NCBI GenBank assembly: GCA_947372235.1
Contig: CANBSW010000008.1
Location: 1 to 51,833, forward strand
From: Chitinophagaceae bacterium
Lineage (GTDB): Bacteria; Bacteroidota; Bacteroidia; Chitinophagales; Chitinophagaceae
Reading direction: 5' to 3'
DNA: 51,833 nt
Made by a program: the position numbers and the translations under genes. Below the pieces are notes generated by a model, which saw only the letters and a list, made by a program, of their open reading frames with translations, was not told the origin of the DNA and did not search any database. This document shows, one piece after another, positions 49,902 through 51,833 of the stretch; position 1 is the stretch's first letter, and each line of letters opens with the position of its first letter.

Positions 49902-50185
49902 AAAAAGCATTGATACCTATTTTTTATGGAATTATTCCCCCCTCAGGGGAAATAACCACAGGACAGGATGGTTAATTGTATTTATTATCCTAAGTGTTGA
50001 TAAGTATTAGCTAACAATCGTTAGTTGTAACACTCTGTTAAAAAATAATTATAAAAAAAGCTAAAATCGCTGAAACACAATACAGATAAGCGAAAAAAGA
50101 CACATTATATTAATCGAAAGTCATAATAAAATTAAATAAGTGTACTCACATGATCATATAAAGCAATTCGTTCATGCTTCAGAAC

Positions 50186-50215
50186 TTGCCATTTATTTTC
50201 AAATGCTTATTTTTG
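50186..50215 (+). promoter_or_regulatory. Promoter of pfkA
   Basis: TTG (50186-50188), 19-base spacer, TATTTTTG (50208-50215), a full match to the Bacteroidota pattern. It predicts a leader of about 75 bases. Confidence 0.75.
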
Positions 50216-50296
50216 GAATTCCGTGTAGTTAATACACATTTATTGAACAATTGATTGTCATATATTTCATCGCTTAAAGAAGAATTACATTATACA

Positions 50297-51283
50297 ATGT
50301 CTGTAAAAAAAATCACTAAAATTGGCGTTCTTACTTCAGGTGGAGATGCACCGGGTATGAATGCTGCAATAAGAGCTGTTGTCAGAACTGGAATATATCA
50401 CGGATTGGAGATTTTTGGAGTGATGCGTGGTTACAGTGGGATGATTGATGATGATATCTATCAAATGGATTCACGTTCAGTAGCCAATATCATTCAACGT
50501 GGCGGTACCATTTTGAAAACAGCCAGAAGTAAGGAATTCTTTGAACCCGAAGGTAGAAAAATAGCTTACGAAAATCTGAAAAAAAGAGGGATCGATTCAT
50601 TGGTAATCATTGGGGGGGATGGCAGTTTCCGTGGTGCACAAAAATTCAGTAATGAATTTGATATTCCCTGTATCGGCTTACCGGGTACGATCGATAAAGA
50701 TATAGCAGGAAGTGATTTTACTATCGGATTTGATACCGCTGTAAATACAGCCGTTGAAGCCATCGATAAGATCCGCGATACTGCTGATGCACATGACCGT
50801 TTATTCATTGTTGAAGTAATGGGCAGAGATGCAGGATATATTGCCTTACACAGTGGAATTGCAACCGGTGCAGAAAATATCCTGATACCGGAAACCAAAA
50901 CAGATATCGAAGAACTGATTGCCTCCCTTTCCGAAAAAGAAAAAAGAAAAAAACTGGTAAACCTGATCGTTGTAGCCGAAGGCGATGAATTTGGTGGCGG
51001 TAATGAAATTGCTTCTATAATCAAACAACGACTTCCTAATGCTGATACAAGGGTGTGTATCCTGGGACATATTCAGCGCGGCGGTTCACCTTCTTGTCTC
51101 GACAGACTAATTGCCAGCCGGATGGGATACCATGCGGTAGAATGCCTGTTAACCGGAAAACATAATGTAATGGTAGGTATCCTTAATAATAAATTACATT
51201 ACACACCGCTAAATAATGCAGTTAAGGCAAAACAAAAAATCTCTGAAGACTGGTTTAAAATAGTAAAGATCCTGGCCAGCTAA
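50297..51283 (+). CDS. pfkA: ATP-dependent 6-phosphofructokinase
   Basis: 328 residues from the ATG at 50297; a TTG at 50255 is rejected. Motifs: LTSGGDAPGMNAAIR (nucleotide loop), IIGGDGSFRGA with the glycine that favours ATP over pyrophosphate, LPGTIDKDIAGSDFTIGFDTA with the catalytic Asp pair, EVMGRDAGYIAL, and GHIQRGGSPSCLDR. TIDKD replaces the commoner TIDND. It commits fructose 6-phosphate to glycolysis. The pyruvate kinase gene starts 48 bases further on, probably in the same operon. Confidence 0.97.
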   Translation: MSVKKITKIGVLTSGGDAPGMNAAIRAVVRTGIYHGLEIFGVMRGYSGMIDDDIYQMDSRSVANIIQRGGTILKTARSKEFFEPEGRKIAYENLKKRGIDSLVIIGGDGSFRGAQKFSNEFDIPCIGLPGTIDKDIAGSDFTIGFDTAVNTAVEAIDKIRDTADAHDRLFIVEVMGRDAGYIALHSGIATGAENILIPETKTDIEELIASLSEKEKRKKLVNLIVVAEGDEFGGGNEIASIIKQRLPNADTRVCILGHIQRGGSPSCLDRLIASRMGYHAVECLLTGKHNVMVGILNNKLHYTPLNNAVKAKQKISEDWFKIVKILAS

Positions 51284-51331
51284 TCATCAAATATTTCTTC
51301 AAATCACGAAATCATACCTAAATAATATACA

Positions 51332-51833
51332 ATGTCTAAAAACCTTGATAAGTACCTGCACAAAAACATGGATAAAGAAGCAGGGCTTGCACACGTTAAC
51401 CACCGCACTAAAATTGTAGCCACTGTTGGCCCGGCCTGCGATACCTACGAAAAACTGCTGGACCTTGTAAAAGCAGGTGTAAATGTGTTTCGTCTTAATT
51501 TTTCCCATGGTAGTCATGAGGATAAACAGACCATTATCGAACATATCCGCAATATCAATAAAACCGAACCGTACAATATTGCCATATTGGGTGATCTGCA
51601 GGGTCCTAAACTCCGTGTAGGTGAAATTGAAAACAATTTTCTTGAGGTTAAAGCCGGAGATGTGCTCACTTTTACAAATGAAAAATGTGTTGGCACTCTT
51701 GAAAAGATCTATGTTTCCTATCCAAACCTGGCAGGTGATGTTACCATGGGTAATGTCATCATGATCGACGACGGAAAAATTGAAGTAAAAGTTACCGGCA
51801 TTGAAAAAAACGGTGATGTAAAAGTTACTGTTA
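51332..51833 (+). CDS. pyk: Pyruvate kinase, N-terminal part
   Basis: 167 codons are in the window and the frame runs off the right edge. Visible: TKIVATVGPACDTYEKLLDL, AGVNVFRLNFSHGSHED (the potassium and substrate site), ILGDLQGPKLRVGEIE and the start of the mobile B domain with MIDDGKIEVKV. It makes pyruvate and ATP from phosphoenolpyruvate. Pairing with pfkA joins the two irreversible steps of glycolysis under one promoter. Confidence 0.96.
   Translation, partial: MSKNLDKYLHKNMDKEAGLAHVNHRTKIVATVGPACDTYEKLLDLVKAGVNVFRLNFSHGSHEDKQTIIEHIRNINKTEPYNIAILGDLQGPKLRVGEIENNFLEVKAGDVLTFTNEKCVGTLEKIYVSYPNLAGDVTMGNVIMIDDGKIEVKVTGIEKNGDVKVTV

Larger units (their letters stand above)
49847..50296. other. 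450-base intergenic region before pfkA
   Basis: Holds the ctlX terminator region, a second hairpin at about 49935-49951 (TTCCCC, loop CCTCA, GGGGAA), a stretch of A/T-rich sequence with no feature I can name (49960-50180), and the pfkA promoter. The leader after the promoter contains a small stem GTGTA/TACAC at about 50223-50237. No reading frame of interest. Confidence 0.6.

Noticed and set aside
50566..51024. 152-codon minus-strand frame opposite pfkA
   Set aside because: Ser/Ile-rich shadow of a gene with all phosphofructokinase motifs.
1..51833. tRNA, rRNA, insertion sequence or prophage genes
   Set aside because: None was seen; gaps between genes are short and do not show cloverleaf, rRNA or transposase sequence.

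Overview
The window is about 52 kb of chromosome from a Bacteroidota bacterium, most likely of the Chitinophagaceae type. The evidence is low G+C, promoters of the TAnnTTTG class, CarboxypepD-plug-barrel outer membrane receptors, Bacteroidota forms of Lgt and arginine decarboxylase, and bacillithiol genes. Gene calls are firm for most of the window. There are no rRNA or tRNA genes, no CRISPR array, no insertion sequence and no prophage. Genus cannot be decided from the sequence alone.

Layout. 1-4.1 kb: the end of a TPMT-type methyltransferase, a small Rieske lipoprotein, then a minus-strand run bshB1-aguB-(four-helix-bundle gene)-aguA. 4.2-10.8 kb: rpmE2, yajQ, a large outer membrane barrel protein behind a perfect operator-like dyad, a TylF-type methyltransferase, lgt and a bacilliredoxin. 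11-14.1 kb: Hsp20, a TraB/GumN protein, an ECF sigma factor with a four-helix membrane protein, and an NTF2-like secreted protein. 14.3-28.8 kb: an exopolysaccharide cluster containing a receiver protein, a sugar-1-phosphate transferase fused to a pseudo-receiver, a half-length TolC-like protein, a Wzz/Wzc-like chain-length protein, a Wzy-like polymerase, six glycosyltransferases and two acyltransferases. 28.8-31.7 kb: a hybrid histidine kinase. 31.7-36.7 kb: arginine decarboxylase and the thrS-infC-rpmI-rplT block. 36.8-43.2 kb: a secreted protein, a TonB-dependent receptor, a DUF3347 lipoprotein and an ABC-F ATPase. 43.2-51.8 kb: dinD, hutG-hutI, a CrtA-like oxygenase, an arginine deiminase with citrulline ureidase (ctlX), pfkA and the start of pyk.

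How genes work together. SpeA, AguA and AguB make putrescine from arginine through agmatine. The deiminase plus CtlX would take arginine through citrulline to ornithine without carbamoyl phosphate. HutI and HutG are the last two steps of histidine breakdown. BshB1 and the bacilliredoxin point to bacillithiol as the thiol buffer. PfkA and Pyk sit side by side as the two committed glycolytic enzymes.

The most unusual signal is a set of short-period repeats. At five places, arrays of degenerate 7- or 8-base units are arranged as inverted pairs, with the purine-rich strand always reading inward; a sixth place has single-arm arrays. Unit sequence differs between sites but the architecture is the same, and several arrays begin exactly at or next to the stop codon of the upstream gene. 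At one site the 'loop' of the inverted pair is not 10-44 bases but about 408 bases, and it contains a four-helix-bundle (23S rRNA intervening sequence/Avd-like) gene inserted in the middle of the agu operon; the repeat also supplies the N-terminus of AguA, which has no ATG start. I read this as a possible repeat-plus-protein mobile cassette.
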